Source: Saccharothrix tamanrassetensis (GTDB lineage: Bacteria > Actinomycetota > Actinomycetes > Mycobacteriales > Pseudonocardiaceae). Taken from it: a stretch of 64,000 nucleotides of DNA. The stretch is taken from positions 310,001 to 374,000 of the forward strand of contig NZ_JACHJN010000006.1 of NCBI RefSeq assembly GCF_014203665.1, read 5' to 3'. The notes under the pieces were generated by a model, which was given only the letters and a program-made list of their open reading frames with translations, was not told the origin of the DNA and did no database searches. A program made the translations under genes and the position numbers. Below, in pieces: positions 45,253-53,494 of this stretch (positions within the stretch are counted from its first letter, which is position 1; each line of letters starts with the position of its first letter).

Positions 45253-45456
45253 GTGGTGGCGGACATGGTGCGGTTGCACGTGACGGCTGACCTGCCGATC
45301 CGGCCGGTGCCGCTCGCGTACGCGGACCGGGTGGAGATCCGCTTCGGTAAGGCGTTCCCGGCCGTGCTGGTCGTTGACCGGGCAGCGTTGGACCGGCTTC
45401 GCGCTGCGCTGGACCAGGCGGCGGCTGCACTGGCTGCGGGTGGTGACAAGGCATGA
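45253..45456 (+). CDS. Small AICE hypothetical (67 aa)
   Basis: Protein of 67 residues (VRLHVTADLPIRPVPLAYADRVEIRFGKAFPAVLVVD...LDQAAAALAAG), a beta-strand part then a helix. Start uncertain among GTG 45253, GTG 45256 and ATG 45265. Gap of 4 nt from pra; stop overlaps the next ATG by 4 nt. Function unknown; part of the transfer operon. Confidence 0.65.
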   Translation: MVADMVRLHVTADLPIRPVPLAYADRVEIRFGKAFPAVLVVDRAALDRLRAALDQAAAALAAGGDKA

Positions 45457-45719
45457 GCTTGCACATGGTCGCTACGCCGGGGCGCGAAGCGGCGGCTGCC
45501 TTGGTGATGGTCAACGGAATGCCGACGCTGGTTGTGTATCTCGACCCGGTGAACCTGACGGTCCAGACTCCACCGTTTCCAGGCGGGCGGGAAGTCCTGG
45601 CGCGGTTCTGCCGGGAGCTGTCCCGCGAGGCGTGGAAGGTGGCCGATCGGCTGGACTCGGCCGGTGGGCGTCACGCGCTGGCGGAGGGGGCGGGTGATGG
45701 CGCAGCGGAAGAAGCCTGA
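45453..45719 (+). CDS. Small AICE hypothetical (88 aa)
   Basis: Protein of 88 residues (EAAAALVMVNGMPTLVVYLDPVNLTVQTPPFPGG, FCRELSREAWKVADRL). Strand-rich first half then a helix. ATGA overlap with the upstream gene; its end overlaps the next gene start by 23 nt. Together with its neighbours it belongs to the conserved small-gene run between Pra and Tra in AICEs. Function unknown. Confidence 0.65.
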   Translation: MSLHMVATPGREAAAALVMVNGMPTLVVYLDPVNLTVQTPPFPGGREVLARFCRELSREAWKVADRLDSAGGRHALAEGAGDGAAEEA

Positions 45720-45945
45720 CGCCTGGGAGGCCGCCTTCGCGGTGCGGACGCTGAAGGACGCGCATGAGGCGTTGGGGAAGGTGATGCCCGCGCCGGATGC
45801 GGCGCTGTCGCGGTGGCGGACCTTTTACCTGCGGTCGGCGGAGGTGTATCGGCAGGTCGCGGAGATCGACCGGGGACACCACCACGAGGCCATGTACTGG
45901 GCGAAGCGTGAGCGTGAGAAGGGGGAAGCGCTCAAGGCTGAGTGA
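45697..45945 (+). CDS. AMED_5909-family AICE protein
   Basis: Helical protein of 82 residues: AFAVRTLKDAHEALGKVMPAP, SRWRTFYLRSAEVYRQVAEIDRGHHHEAMYWA. The helix-helix plan and the RGHHHEAMYWAKREREK motif match the family known as AMED_5909, found near AICE transfer genes; biochemical role unknown. ATG 45697, preceded by GGAGGGGG, rather than the ATG at 45664. Confidence 0.78.
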   Translation: MAQRKKPDAWEAAFAVRTLKDAHEALGKVMPAPDAALSRWRTFYLRSAEVYRQVAEIDRGHHHEAMYWAKREREKGEALKAE

Positions 45946-46037
45946 CGTCCCCTAGTCCTGTTTAGACAGAGCGCGTGATCTTGGTGGGTCACGTGGCGAT
46001 GCCGCACGACTTGTTGCGGCGCAATGGTTTCGTGAGG

Positions 46038-46078
46038 CGCAGGAGCGGACACCGGCTACCAACCTTGCCGCTCCTGCG
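46038..46078. repeat. 11-bp inverted repeat upstream of the transfer genes
   Basis: CGCAGGAGCGG (46038-46048) and its exact complement (46068-46078), 19-nt loop. In the 160-nt gap after AMED_5909 and before the small zinc protein; could be a terminator, an operator or replication-linked. Confidence 0.45.
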
Positions 46079-46107
46079 TTGTCCACACCGACTCGGAGTG
46101 AACAGCG

Positions 46108-46260
46108 ATGACGGTAAAGCATGGGCGCAAGCGTGCGCCAGAGTGGGTCACCCGGACGCGGTGCGCGAAGTGCAAGAGGTTCGCGCGGTTGCTGGTCGGG
46201 CAGACGGAGTGCGATCGCTGTGTCGGGGCGCTGGAGTTGGACTTCGGCGGTGCTCGATGA
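46108..46260 (+). CDS. Small zinc-ribbon protein upstream of the translocase (50 aa)
   Basis: ATG 46108 to TGA 46260, 50 residues: a basic head (MTVKHGRKRAPEWVTRTR), then CAKCKRF and CDRCVGA, two CxxC pairs spaced 13 residues, ending LELDFGGAR. A treble-clef or ribbon zinc fold is likely. Its stop overlaps the Tra ATG (ATGA), so translation is coupled. It may bind DNA or partner with the translocase; no family named. Confidence 0.65.
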   Translation: MTVKHGRKRAPEWVTRTRCAKCKRFARLLVGQTECDRCVGALELDFGGAR

Positions 46261-47726
46261 ACGGCGGGAAGTGGGTCGATCCGGCTCCGTTCGAGGGTGT
46301 GCGGCCTCGGGTGCCGTGGTGGATGTTGTTGCCGGGCAGGGCGAAGTGGCTCGCGGCGCTGCTGGCGTTGGTGTGGCTGGCGGTCGTGTTGGTCGTGCGC
46401 CTGGTGCTCCTCGTCGTTCGGTACCCGGTGGTCACGCTGGTGCCGGCGTTGGCGGCCTGGTGCTGGTTGCGGTTTGGGCTTTCGCCGCTGGTTCTGGCGG
46501 TGTTGTCGCTGGTCTGTGCCTTGACGGTCTGGTACGGGCTGGCGCGGGACTCGTTCCTGCGGCACTGCTGGTACCGGGTCGTGACGGAGTGGCGGCGGGC
46601 GACGGTGTACGTGCCTCGGTGGCGGACGGTGGTGCGGCTGGCTGAGCTGTCGAAGGACGCTCGGGGGCGTGAGCACCGCCCGGTGCTGCGGCGGGTGAGG
46701 TCGGAGGGATGGCGGGACCGGGTTCGGGTGCGGATGATCCCGGCCCAGTCGCCGGAAGCCTGGGAGCTGCGGCGAGAGGGCCTGGCGCACTCATTCGGTG
46801 CTCGGTCCTGCCGGGTGCGGGTGCTGCGTCCGAGGGTGGTTGAGCTGGACTTCGTGCACCGTGACCCGCTGCTGCGGCCCTTGCCCATCCCGGCCCTGGC
46901 GGACTCGGCGGAAGTGGACCTGCGGCGGGTCACGGTCGGGCGGACGGAGAACGGCAAGCCCTGGCGGCTGCGGCTGCTCGGCTCGCAGGTGCTCGTGGTC
47001 GGCGTGCCCGGCGCGGGTAAGGGCTCGGTGTTGTGGTCGCTGGTGTGGCAGCTCGCCCCGGCGGTCCGTGCGGGCCTGGTGCGGCTGGTGGGCATCGATC
47101 CCAAGGGCGGGATGGAGCTGGGGCAGTGCCCGGACGCCTTCGACCGGGTCGTCTACGACAACGGGCCGGACGCCGTCGCGCTGCTGGAAGAGATCGCCGC
47201 TGAGGTCAAGGAGCGGGCTACCAGGTACCGGGGCATCCGTCGGTTGTGGGCGCGATCGACGGGAGAGCCGTTCACGGTCTTGGTGGTGGACGAGCTGGCG
47301 GACCTGATCGCCTACCAGCCGGACAAGCAGCTGCGGGAGCGGGCGGCGCGGGCGATTCAAACGATCACCTCGCAGGGCCGTGCGCCGGGGTACGCGGTGG
47401 TTGGCCTGGTGCAGGACCCGCGCAAGGAGGTAGTCGGCTTTCGGCACCTGTTCACCACGCGGGTGGCGCTACGGCTGGACGAGCCGCAACAGGTGGACAT
47501 GGTCCTCGGGGACGGTGTCCGCCAGCGGGGCGCGGCGGCGCACGAGATCAGCGAGAACACGCCCGGTGTGGCCTGGGTGAAGACGGATGGGCAGCGGGAG
47601 CCGGATCGGGCTCGGGCTTTCCACGTCACGGACGCGGACCTGGTTGAGCTAGGCGTGTTCCTCGCCCCGGCGACAGTGCACGACTTCCCGACTCGGCCGG
47701 ATGGTGCTGGGGAGGCGGCGGCATGA
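46257..47726 (+). CDS. FtsK/SpoIIIE-type DNA translocase (AICE transfer protein, TraSA/TraB-like)
   Basis: Hexameric DNA pump that moves double-stranded AICE DNA between hyphae, 489 residues. Two N-terminal TM segments (AALLALVWLAVVLVV, ATLVPALAAW region, about 35-95), then cytosolic ATPase: Walker A GVPGAGKGSV near 249-258, Walker B TVLVVDELADL near 340-350, and the C-terminal motor core. C-terminal tail is short (no classical gamma domain), as in other AICE Tra proteins. Overlaps both neighbours by 4 nt. Membrane anchored. Confidence 0.9.
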   Translation: MNGGKWVDPAPFEGVRPRVPWWMLLPGRAKWLAALLALVWLAVVLVVRLVLLVVRYPVVTLVPALAAWCWLRFGLSPLVLAVLSLVCALTVWYGLARDSFLRHCWYRVVTEWRRATVYVPRWRTVVRLAELSKDARGREHRPVLRRVRSEGWRDRVRVRMIPAQSPEAWELRREGLAHSFGARSCRVRVLRPRVVELDFVHRDPLLRPLPIPALADSAEVDLRRVTVGRTENGKPWRLRLLGSQVLVVGVPGAGKGSVLWSLVWQLAPAVRAGLVRLVGIDPKGGMELGQCPDAFDRVVYDNGPDAVALLEEIAAEVKERATRYRGIRRLWARSTGEPFTVLVVDELADLIAYQPDKQLRERAARAIQTITSQGRAPGYAVVGLVQDPRKEVVGFRHLFTTRVALRLDEPQQVDMVLGDGVRQRGAAAHEISENTPGVAWVKTDGQREPDRARAFHVTDADLVELGVFLAPATVHDFPTRPDGAGEAAA

Positions 47727-49327
47727 GTGAGTACCTGACTCGTGCCGATCGGATGAAGCAGCCGGCGGCCCTGGATGTGGCTCGGGCCGTGGCTGAGGAG
47801 CACGGCGTCTGCGTCCGGCCACTGGCCAAGGAACGAGTTGACCTGGACACCGGGCGGGTGGACATCGTCCCCGTTGCCTGTGGTTCGACGGTGGCCAGCG
47901 TGTGCCCCACCTGTGCGGAGAAGAACCGGCGGCTGCGGATGGCACAGTGCCGGGAGGGGTGGCACCTGACGGACGAGCCCGACTTCACCCCGGACGCTCC
48001 TAGCGAGGATCAGCGGGCGTTGGCGGCTTACCGGGCCGACTTGGTCACGGCGTACCGCCAGGCCGTGGAGGAGGACGACGAAGCCGGGGCGGAGGAGGTT
48101 CGGGAGGAGGTCGCGGGCGTTGACGCTGAGCTGCGGCTGATGGGAGTCCGCGGGAAGCTTCCGGCGCTGGATGCTCGGCCTCGGGCTGTGCGGAAGCGGT
48201 CTACGCGGCGGCGGCAGGATGCGCCGAACCTGCCTCGGCGGCCGGTGCAGAAGCGCACAGTCGGGCGCGTGTTCGGAGGCAAGTACCAGCCCTCGACGTT
48301 CCTGACGCTGACCCTCGACAGCTACGGCAAGGTCCGGAGTGACGGCACCCCGGTTGACCCGGCCACCTACGACTACCGGCGGGCGGCTCGGGACGCGGTG
48401 CACTTCGCGGCGCTGCTGGACCGGTTCGTGCAGAACCTGCGGCGGTGTGTCGGGTGGGATGTCCAGTACTTCTCCACCGTCGAGCCTCAGCGTCGGCTGG
48501 CGCCGCACTGGCACGCGGCTATCCGAGGGTCAATCTCGCGGGCGGAGCTGCGGGCAGTCGCTGAAGCCACCTACCACCAGGTGTGGTGGCCCAGCCATGA
48601 CGAGGTGAAGTACGGCGGGGATTCGCTGCCGGTGTGGGATGCGCGGGTCAAGGGGTTCGTGGACCCGGGCACGCGGGAGGCGCTGCCTACCTGGGAGCAA
48701 GCGTTGGACCAGGTAGACGAGCCTGCCCACGTTGCGCGGTTCGGGGTGCAGGTGCACTCCAAGGGCATCCTCGGCGGGACCGAAGAGGCTGGCCGCCACA
48801 TCGGGTACCTGACGAAGTACCTCACGAAGTCGATCGGCGAGTGCTTCGATGCCCAGACGGCCCGCCAGGAGGAGCACGCGGAGAGGTTGTGTGCGGAGCT
48901 GGCTGTTGCGCCCTGCTCGCCGCAGTGCCCGGTGTGGTTGCTGTACGGAGTCCAGCCGCGTGGGGCTCGGGTCTCGATGGAGCCCGGCAAGTGCAAGGGA
49001 AAGGCGCATAAGCGGTCCACGCTCGGTGTCGCGGGGCGGCGGGTGCTGGTGTCGCGGAAGTGGTCGGGCAAGTCGCTGGCGGACCACAAGCACGACCGCA
49101 AGGAATTCGTTCGGCAATTGCTTGCCGACGTGGGGATCACCGGGGACGACCAGCCGAAGCGGGTCGTCTGGAACAACGTGCAGCCCGGTGACCCGAACGT
49201 GCCCCCAAGGCCACACCTGCTGTTGCGGGCGGTCGCGGAGAGGCGTCGATGGAAGGCCGAGTACACGGCGGCGCTGCTCGCCTCGGCCAGTCCTCCCAAC
49301 CATTCGGCAACTCCGCAAGCTGCGTAA
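47723..49327 (+). CDS. Replication initiator, RepSA-like rolling-circle (HUH) protein
   Basis: Protein of 534 residues that nicks the double-strand origin for rolling-circle replication of the excised AICE. Features: CPTCAEKNRRLRMAQC near 53-72, FLTLTLDSYGKV near 193-204, HUH pair PHWHAAIRG near 262-270 and the catalytic Tyr region HIGYLTKYLTKS near 358-369. This resembles RepSA of pSAM2. ATG 47723 overlaps the translocase stop by 4 nt. An ori should lie close by but I could not identify it. Confidence 0.88.
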   Translation: MSEYLTRADRMKQPAALDVARAVAEEHGVCVRPLAKERVDLDTGRVDIVPVACGSTVASVCPTCAEKNRRLRMAQCREGWHLTDEPDFTPDAPSEDQRALAAYRADLVTAYRQAVEEDDEAGAEEVREEVAGVDAELRLMGVRGKLPALDARPRAVRKRSTRRRQDAPNLPRRPVQKRTVGRVFGGKYQPSTFLTLTLDSYGKVRSDGTPVDPATYDYRRAARDAVHFAALLDRFVQNLRRCVGWDVQYFSTVEPQRRLAPHWHAAIRGSISRAELRAVAEATYHQVWWPSHDEVKYGGDSLPVWDARVKGFVDPGTREALPTWEQALDQVDEPAHVARFGVQVHSKGILGGTEEAGRHIGYLTKYLTKSIGECFDAQTARQEEHAERLCAELAVAPCSPQCPVWLLYGVQPRGARVSMEPGKCKGKAHKRSTLGVAGRRVLVSRKWSGKSLADHKHDRKEFVRQLLADVGITGDDQPKRVVWNNVQPGDPNVPPRPHLLLRAVAERRRWKAEYTAALLASASPPNHSATPQAA

Positions 49328-49342
49328 ACAGGGGGACAGGGC

Positions 49343-49531
49343 ATGACTGAGCACTTCACTGTGCCGGAGGCGGCGCAGTACATGAACACGACGGTCCGGT
49401 TCGTCCGGCGGCTCATCGCTGAGCGGCGGATCGCGTTCCACCACCTCGGGCGACACGTTCGGCTGAAGCGCGAAGACGTGGATGCGTTCATCGACGCCGG
49501 TCGGGTTGAGGCTGTGCGGGGTGCTGCCTGA
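49343..49531 (+). CDS. xis: Excisionase (MerR/Xis-like helix-turn-helix)
   Basis: Protein of 62 residues: FTVPEAAQYMNTTVRFVRRLIAERRIAFHHLGRHVRLKREDVDAFID is an AlpA/excisionase HTH. It directs the integrase to excise the element. ATG 49343 is 15 nt after the Rep stop, and its stop overlaps the integrase ATG by one base (TGATG), so int and xis are coupled, the usual AICE order. Confidence 0.9.
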   Translation: MTEHFTVPEAAQYMNTTVRFVRRLIAERRIAFHHLGRHVRLKREDVDAFIDAGRVEAVRGAA

Positions 49532-50658
49532 TGGCCAACAAGAAGAACCACAGGCAGTTCGGGCACGTCCGCAAGTTGCCGTCCAAGCGGTTCCAGGCCA
49601 GTTACCTCGGGCCGGATGGACAGCGGCGGAACGCGCCGGAGACGTTCCCGACGAAGACGGATGCCACCGCTTGGCTGTCCACCGTGGAAGCGGATCTCCT
49701 GCGCGGGGAGTGGGTTGATCCGCTGCTCGGGAAGATCGCGCTCAAGGAGTACGGCGAGCGGTGGATCAAGGAACGGGACCTCGGGGTTCGGACCCGGGAG
49801 GAGTACGCGCGGCTGTTCCGGCTGCACGTCGCGCCGTTCCTCGGGGCGAGGCTCTTGACCGACATCTCGCCGGCGGCCGTGCGCACCTGGCGGGCGAACC
49901 TCCTCGACAACGGCCGATCGGAGACCACGACCGCCAAGGCTTACCGGCTGCTGCGGGCGATCATGAACACCGCCTTGGACGACCACCGCATCAAGCGCAA
50001 CCCGTGCCGCATCAAGGGCGCGGACCAAGAGAAGGCTCCTGAGCGTCCCGTGGCGTCCATCGAGCAGGTGTTCACGCTCGCGGAGGCGGTCCCGCCTCGG
50101 TTCCGGGTGTTGATCCTCGCGGCAGCCTTCACCGGACTGCGGTGGGGCGAGTTGATCGCGCTGCGGCGGTGTGACGTCGACCTGGACGGCCCGACCGTGC
50201 GGGTGCCCAGGCGGCTCGCCCAGCTCAGCTCGGGGAAGCTCGTGGAAGGTCCGCCGAAGTCTGCGGCCGGGTTCCGGACGGTGGCGCTGCCCGACATCCT
50301 CGTGGACGACTTCCGGCGGCACCTGATGGCGTTCGTGAAGGCCGGGCCAGAGGAGCTGATCTTCACCGGGGAGAAGGGTGCACCGCTCAAGCGTGGCAAC
50401 TGGCACCGAAGCGTGAAGTGGATCAAGACCGTGGACAGGGCCGGACTTCCGAAGGGCTTCCACTTCCACGACCTGCGGCACACCGGCAACAACCTCGCCG
50501 CTGCGGCCGGTGCCAGCACGCGGGAGCTGATGCACCGCATGGGGCACGGGAGCATGAGGGCCGCGCTGATCTACCAGCACGCGACCAGCGAGCGGGACCG
50601 GGAGATCGCCGGGAAGCTCAGCAAGCGGGTCAAGGCGGCGAGGCGGAAGCGGTCCTAA
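49531..50658 (+). CDS. int: Tyrosine recombinase (AICE integrase)
   Basis: Integrase of 375 residues catalysing att recombination at tRNA-Gly. N-terminal arm-binding domain, SAM-like core-binding domain (about 60-165), catalytic domain with Arg in TGLRWGE (near 205), HDLRHTGNN (His and Arg, near 313-320), HRMGHGS and nucleophile Tyr in ALIYQHAT (near 347). All four key residues are intact. Its stop lies 91 nt from the att core. Confidence 0.95.
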   Translation: MANKKNHRQFGHVRKLPSKRFQASYLGPDGQRRNAPETFPTKTDATAWLSTVEADLLRGEWVDPLLGKIALKEYGERWIKERDLGVRTREEYARLFRLHVAPFLGARLLTDISPAAVRTWRANLLDNGRSETTTAKAYRLLRAIMNTALDDHRIKRNPCRIKGADQEKAPERPVASIEQVFTLAEAVPPRFRVLILAAAFTGLRWGELIALRRCDVDLDGPTVRVPRRLAQLSSGKLVEGPPKSAAGFRTVALPDILVDDFRRHLMAFVKAGPEELIFTGEKGAPLKRGNWHRSVKWIKTVDRAGLPKGFHFHDLRHTGNNLAAAAGASTRELMHRMGHGSMRAALIYQHATSERDREIAGKLSKRVKAARRKRS

Positions 50659-50676
50659 TCGCACGCCAATCGCACG
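50655..50676. repeat. Integrase-side arm repeat
   Basis: 22-bp motif with 21 of 22 matches to 40485-40506 at the other end of the element, containing two AATCGCACG words. It overlaps the integrase stop codon. Confidence 0.6.
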
Positions 50677-50696
50677 ACGGGTCCTAGAGACACGGC

Positions 50697-50728
50697 AGCG
50701 GTGCTACCCCAACCAGGGTGGCACCGCT
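50697..50728. terminator. Terminator between int and tRNA-Gly
   Basis: 13-bp stem (50697-50709 with 50716-50728, one G-T pair), loop CAACCA, between the convergent int and tRNA-Gly genes. Confidence 0.75.
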
Positions 50729-50749
50729 GTTGACCTGCTGGAAGTTCGG

Positions 50750-50792
50750 AGAGCGGGTGACGGGAATCGAACCCGCATGACCAGCTTGGAAG
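50750..50792. other. att site within tRNA-Gly, integrase side
   Basis: 43 bp identical to 40359-40401. Covers the 3' half of the tRNA, from the anticodon stem through the discriminator base, plus two flanking bases, leaving the tRNA gene intact. Confidence 0.93.
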
Positions 50793-50822
50793 GCTGGGGC
50801 TCTACCATTGAGCTACACCCGC
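50752..50822 (-). tRNA. tRNA-Gly (anticodon TCC)
   Basis: Cloverleaf on the minus strand: 7-bp acceptor GCGGGTG/CACCCGC, discriminator T, D-arm AGCTCAATGGTAGAGC, anticodon arm CCAGC-CTTCCAA-GCTGG with anticodon TCC, T-arm GCGGGTTCGATTCCCGT. CCA is not encoded. Reads GGA/GGG codons and serves as the AICE insertion site. Confidence 0.95.
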
Positions 50823-50884
50823 GTCGCGTCCACCAGGGGTGGGCGCGGGATCAGCTTAGCGTGTCGCGATAGGGTGTTGGTGAC

Positions 50885-50958
50885 CGGGGCGTGGCGCAGT
50901 TTGGTAGCGCACCCGCTTTGGGAGCGGGGGGTCGCAGGTTCAAATCCTGTCGCCCCGA
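50885..50958 (+). tRNA. tRNA-Pro (anticodon TGG)
   Basis: 74-nt cloverleaf: acceptor CGGGGCG/CGCCCCG, discriminator A, D-arm GGCGCAGTTTGGTAGCGC, anticodon arm CCCGC-TTTGGGA-GCGGG with anticodon TGG, T-arm GCAGGTTCAAATCCTGT. CCA not encoded. Divergent from tRNA-Gly by 62 nt. Confidence 0.95.
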
Positions 50959-51079
50959 CGGTCGGCGCGGCCCCCTGGGTCTGGTGGGGGCCGCGCAACC
51001 AAGTCCGGTCCTGCCTGCCGTTCTTGAGCACACCGCGCCATGGGCGCTCAAGAACGGCGTTCCCCAGGTTCTGCCCTGC

Positions 51080-51985
51080 TCAGGCAGGCGTGGCCACCTG
51101 CTCGCTCACCACCTGCGCCGCGGCCGACACCAACGCCGTCACCGACGGGTTGGTCGAGTTGTCCTGGCGCCACGCGAACTGGGTGTACACCCGGAACGGC
51201 GGAACCCAGGGCAGCCTGCACAGCCTTCCGTCGGCCAGCTCCGCCGCGACCGTCACCTCGGGCACCAACGAGATCCCCAGGCCCGAGGCGACCGCGCGCT
51301 TGGCGGCGTCGATCGAGTCCAGCGCCAGCACCGGCGACTTGGCCTCCGCTTCCTGGAGGCCGAGCGCCTGCTCGAACTGCTCGTAGTAGCTGGCGCCGTT
51401 CTCCGCCCGGATGAGGGTGCTCCCGCGCAGCTCATCCTCGGTGATCACGGAACGCCTCGTCAGCGCGTGCGTCGGTCCGGCGACCATGACCAGCGGCTCC
51501 GGGCACAGCACGGTCGTCTCCAAGCCCTCGCGGGGTTCCACGGAGCCGATGAAGAACGCGCAGTCCAGCCTGCCTTCGCGCACCGACGACAGGTTCGTCT
51601 GCGTGTTGCGCGAGTGCAGCGAGATCTGGACGCTCGGGTACCGCCAGCACATGTACTCGATCAGTGGTAGCAGTCGGTAGTCGGTCAAGCTCTGCGCGCT
51701 GCCGATGACCAGCTTGCCGTGCGGCTCGCCGTTCATCGTGATGGCTTTTCGCGCCTTGTCCGTCAACGTGATGATGTTGCGCGCGAACGGCAGCAGTTCG
51801 ACCCCGGCGGAGGTCATCTGGATCCCGCGCGGGAGTCGGCGGAACAACGGCACGCCAAGGGTCTCTTCGAGTGCCTTGATCCGGGTGGTTATGGTGGGTT
51901 GCGAGCAATTCAGCGTGGCGGCTGCCTTGGTGAAACTGCCCGTTTGAACCACAGTTGTGAACGCCAAAAGCTGACGTGTCTCCAT
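51080..51985 (-). CDS. LysR-family transcriptional regulator
   Basis: LysR-type one-component regulator of 301 residues from ATG 51985. N-terminal winged HTH (METRQLLAFTTVVQTGSFTKAAATLNCSQPTITTRIKALE in pattern, residues 1-40); periplasmic-binding-like effector domain (LVIGSAQSLTDYRLLPLIEYM, VMVAGPTHALTRR, GISLVPEVTVAAELADG). The start has GGGGAG 4 nt upstream and removes an 11-residue extension. It faces a gene-free 1.5-kb stretch, so its target is not obvious. Effector unknown. Confidence 0.92.
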   Translation of the reverse strand: METRQLLAFTTVVQTGSFTKAAATLNCSQPTITTRIKALEETLGVPLFRRLPRGIQMTSAGVELLPFARNIITLTDKARKAITMNGEPHGKLVIGSAQSLTDYRLLPLIEYMCWRYPSVQISLHSRNTQTNLSSVREGRLDCAFFIGSVEPREGLETTVLCPEPLVMVAGPTHALTRRSVITEDELRGSTLIRAENGASYYEQFEQALGLQEAEAKSPVLALDSIDAAKRAVASGLGISLVPEVTVAAELADGRLCRLPWVPPFRVYTQFAWRQDNSTNPSVTALVSAAAQVVSEQVATPA

Positions 51986-52018
51986 GGAGCTCCCCAACGG
52001 TGCGTGAAAGTGATCCAC

Positions 52019-53494
52019 GAGCGACCGGGGTAGGACGGGCGTCGTGGGTTTCGTTGCGTGGCGGCAGTTGATCTAGCTGCGCCGGGTGTCCGGACGCAGC
52101 TCGGTGCTGATCAACATCGCCGCTCGGCCGTGAGGGGCGGTACCCGATGGTCTCGTGTTCCTGCCAAGACCTGTCGTAGTCCGGCGCGGTGCTCCGGGGA
52201 GCCGGCGTCGGGGGCAGGTCCTGGGTTACTGTTCGGCAGCGGCGGAATGGCACTCATCGGGTCATCGGCACCTTGTCTGGTAGGTGGTTAAAGAGCTCGA
52301 TGACATTGTTTTCGCTCGTCCCTCTGGTCCCGGTTGCCGGTGGCGTCCGCTGCTGACCCCCCAGAACGTCCGACAACGTGAATTATTTCGTGGTCCGGCG
52401 GTGCGGGTCCGGGCGCCACGCTACCTGAAACCCACACTAATGGACTACGGCGAGTGGAGTCATCTCGACAAGTGAAAGTTTTCTGTCGACCACTACTCCA
52501 AACGGCCTCAATTCACCCCATGCGCGGAACCTCCCCTCGGTGTTGGTTGCCGAGTGTTAGTCGCTGCTACGGCATCCGTGTTACACCTGGCCGTCTTGGC
52601 TCCGCTCCGCGATGCCGCGGTTCACAGTGTCATCGCGGCTTCTCCTCACTCGAACGGTCTAGTGCAAGGGGTGTCGAGACGCCCATTGGGCGGCATGGTT
52701 ACGGCCGAACCGACGCAGTAGCCGGCGGCAGGATGACACGCTGCTTGCCACGCCTTTTCCGCACTGATGCGGAGAGTGCTCGCCGCCGTCCGCCGACCGC
52801 GCTCGCCGCCCGTCCCGCCCCGTCCGGCCGCCGTCGACCCGGGCCGAGCGCCCGCACGCCGGCCCGCTGCCCCGCAAGAGTGAAAATGTGAACGGAATGC
52901 AAAAATAGCGATTACGCCGAACGCCGAATCTCGCCGCGCCGGCTCGGGAATGGCCTCGATGAACCGCTGATTGCCCTGTCCGGCAGGGAAGCGAACGCGG
53001 TGGCGAACGCGGTGGCGAATCACACCCTCGGACGCCGGCACCAACACTGAATGTCGGGGCGGGGCCTCGGACGCCTGAGCCGCGCACCGACGCCGAAGTC
53101 GAACACCGAAGCCGCATCCGTCGACGACCGCGTTCCGATGCCGAAGTCGACCGACGCGTGAACCGAAGCGAAATCCGCACGTGAACCGCTGCCACCGAAC
53201 GCGATCGCGGCGGTCAATCCATCAGTGGCCGACCCGCCGGCGACCAACTCCTCGGCGCCAACTTCTCGACGTCCGACTCTCGGCGGCCAACCCGGCAGCG
53301 GCGACCGAACACGGACCGCGAAGTCGAACCGGTTCAGGGCGGCGGTCGATGTCCCGCACCGCCGCCCGCACGGGACAGTCCGGGGTGCCGGCCGCCGGTC
53401 CGGGGCCCACCGCCTAGACTCATGCGGAATCCCGGCGCCCGGCAGAGCGTTTCCGGGGTGTTCCGCACGTCCTGCCCGTTACGAGGAGACCACG
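52019..53494. other. 1.5-kb interval with no convincing gene, between lysR and tig
   Basis: No frame here shows family-like sequence or consistent codon bias. The first 500 nt are unusually AT-rich for this genome (AT-rich words near 52300-52500) and may hold the lysR promoter and operators. Around 53090-53150 the motif CCGAAGTCGA recurs (53093, 53141) at 48-bp spacing. The last 80 nt form the tig promoter (TAGACT, 53415-53420). Possibly a decayed gene; I cannot identify one. Confidence 0.5.
53415..53420 (+). promoter_or_regulatory. Candidate -10 of tig
   Basis: TAGACT, 75 nt before the TTG start. No clear -35. Leader ends with GAGGAG at 53483-53488. Confidence 0.4.

Larger units (their letters stand above)
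40359..50792. mobile_element. AICE (integrative and conjugative element) in tRNA-Gly(TCC)
   Basis: About 10.4 kb between two identical 43-bp repeats, one inside the tRNA-Gly gene. Gene complement is the AICE plan: tyrosine integrase and Xis beside the tRNA, RepSA-type initiator, FtsK/SpoIIIE-type DNA translocase, small transfer-linked ORFs, Pra activator, and XRE, NUDIX and HD genes, then AT-richer cargo near the far end. Genes on the plus strand from pra to int appear to form one long operon. No deletion of core genes is visible, so the element may be functional. Confidence 0.92.

Noticed and set aside
52284-52891. Short plus-strand frames upstream of tig
   Set aside because: Mixed codon use, no ribosome site, no recognisable family; kept only as part of the gene-free interval.
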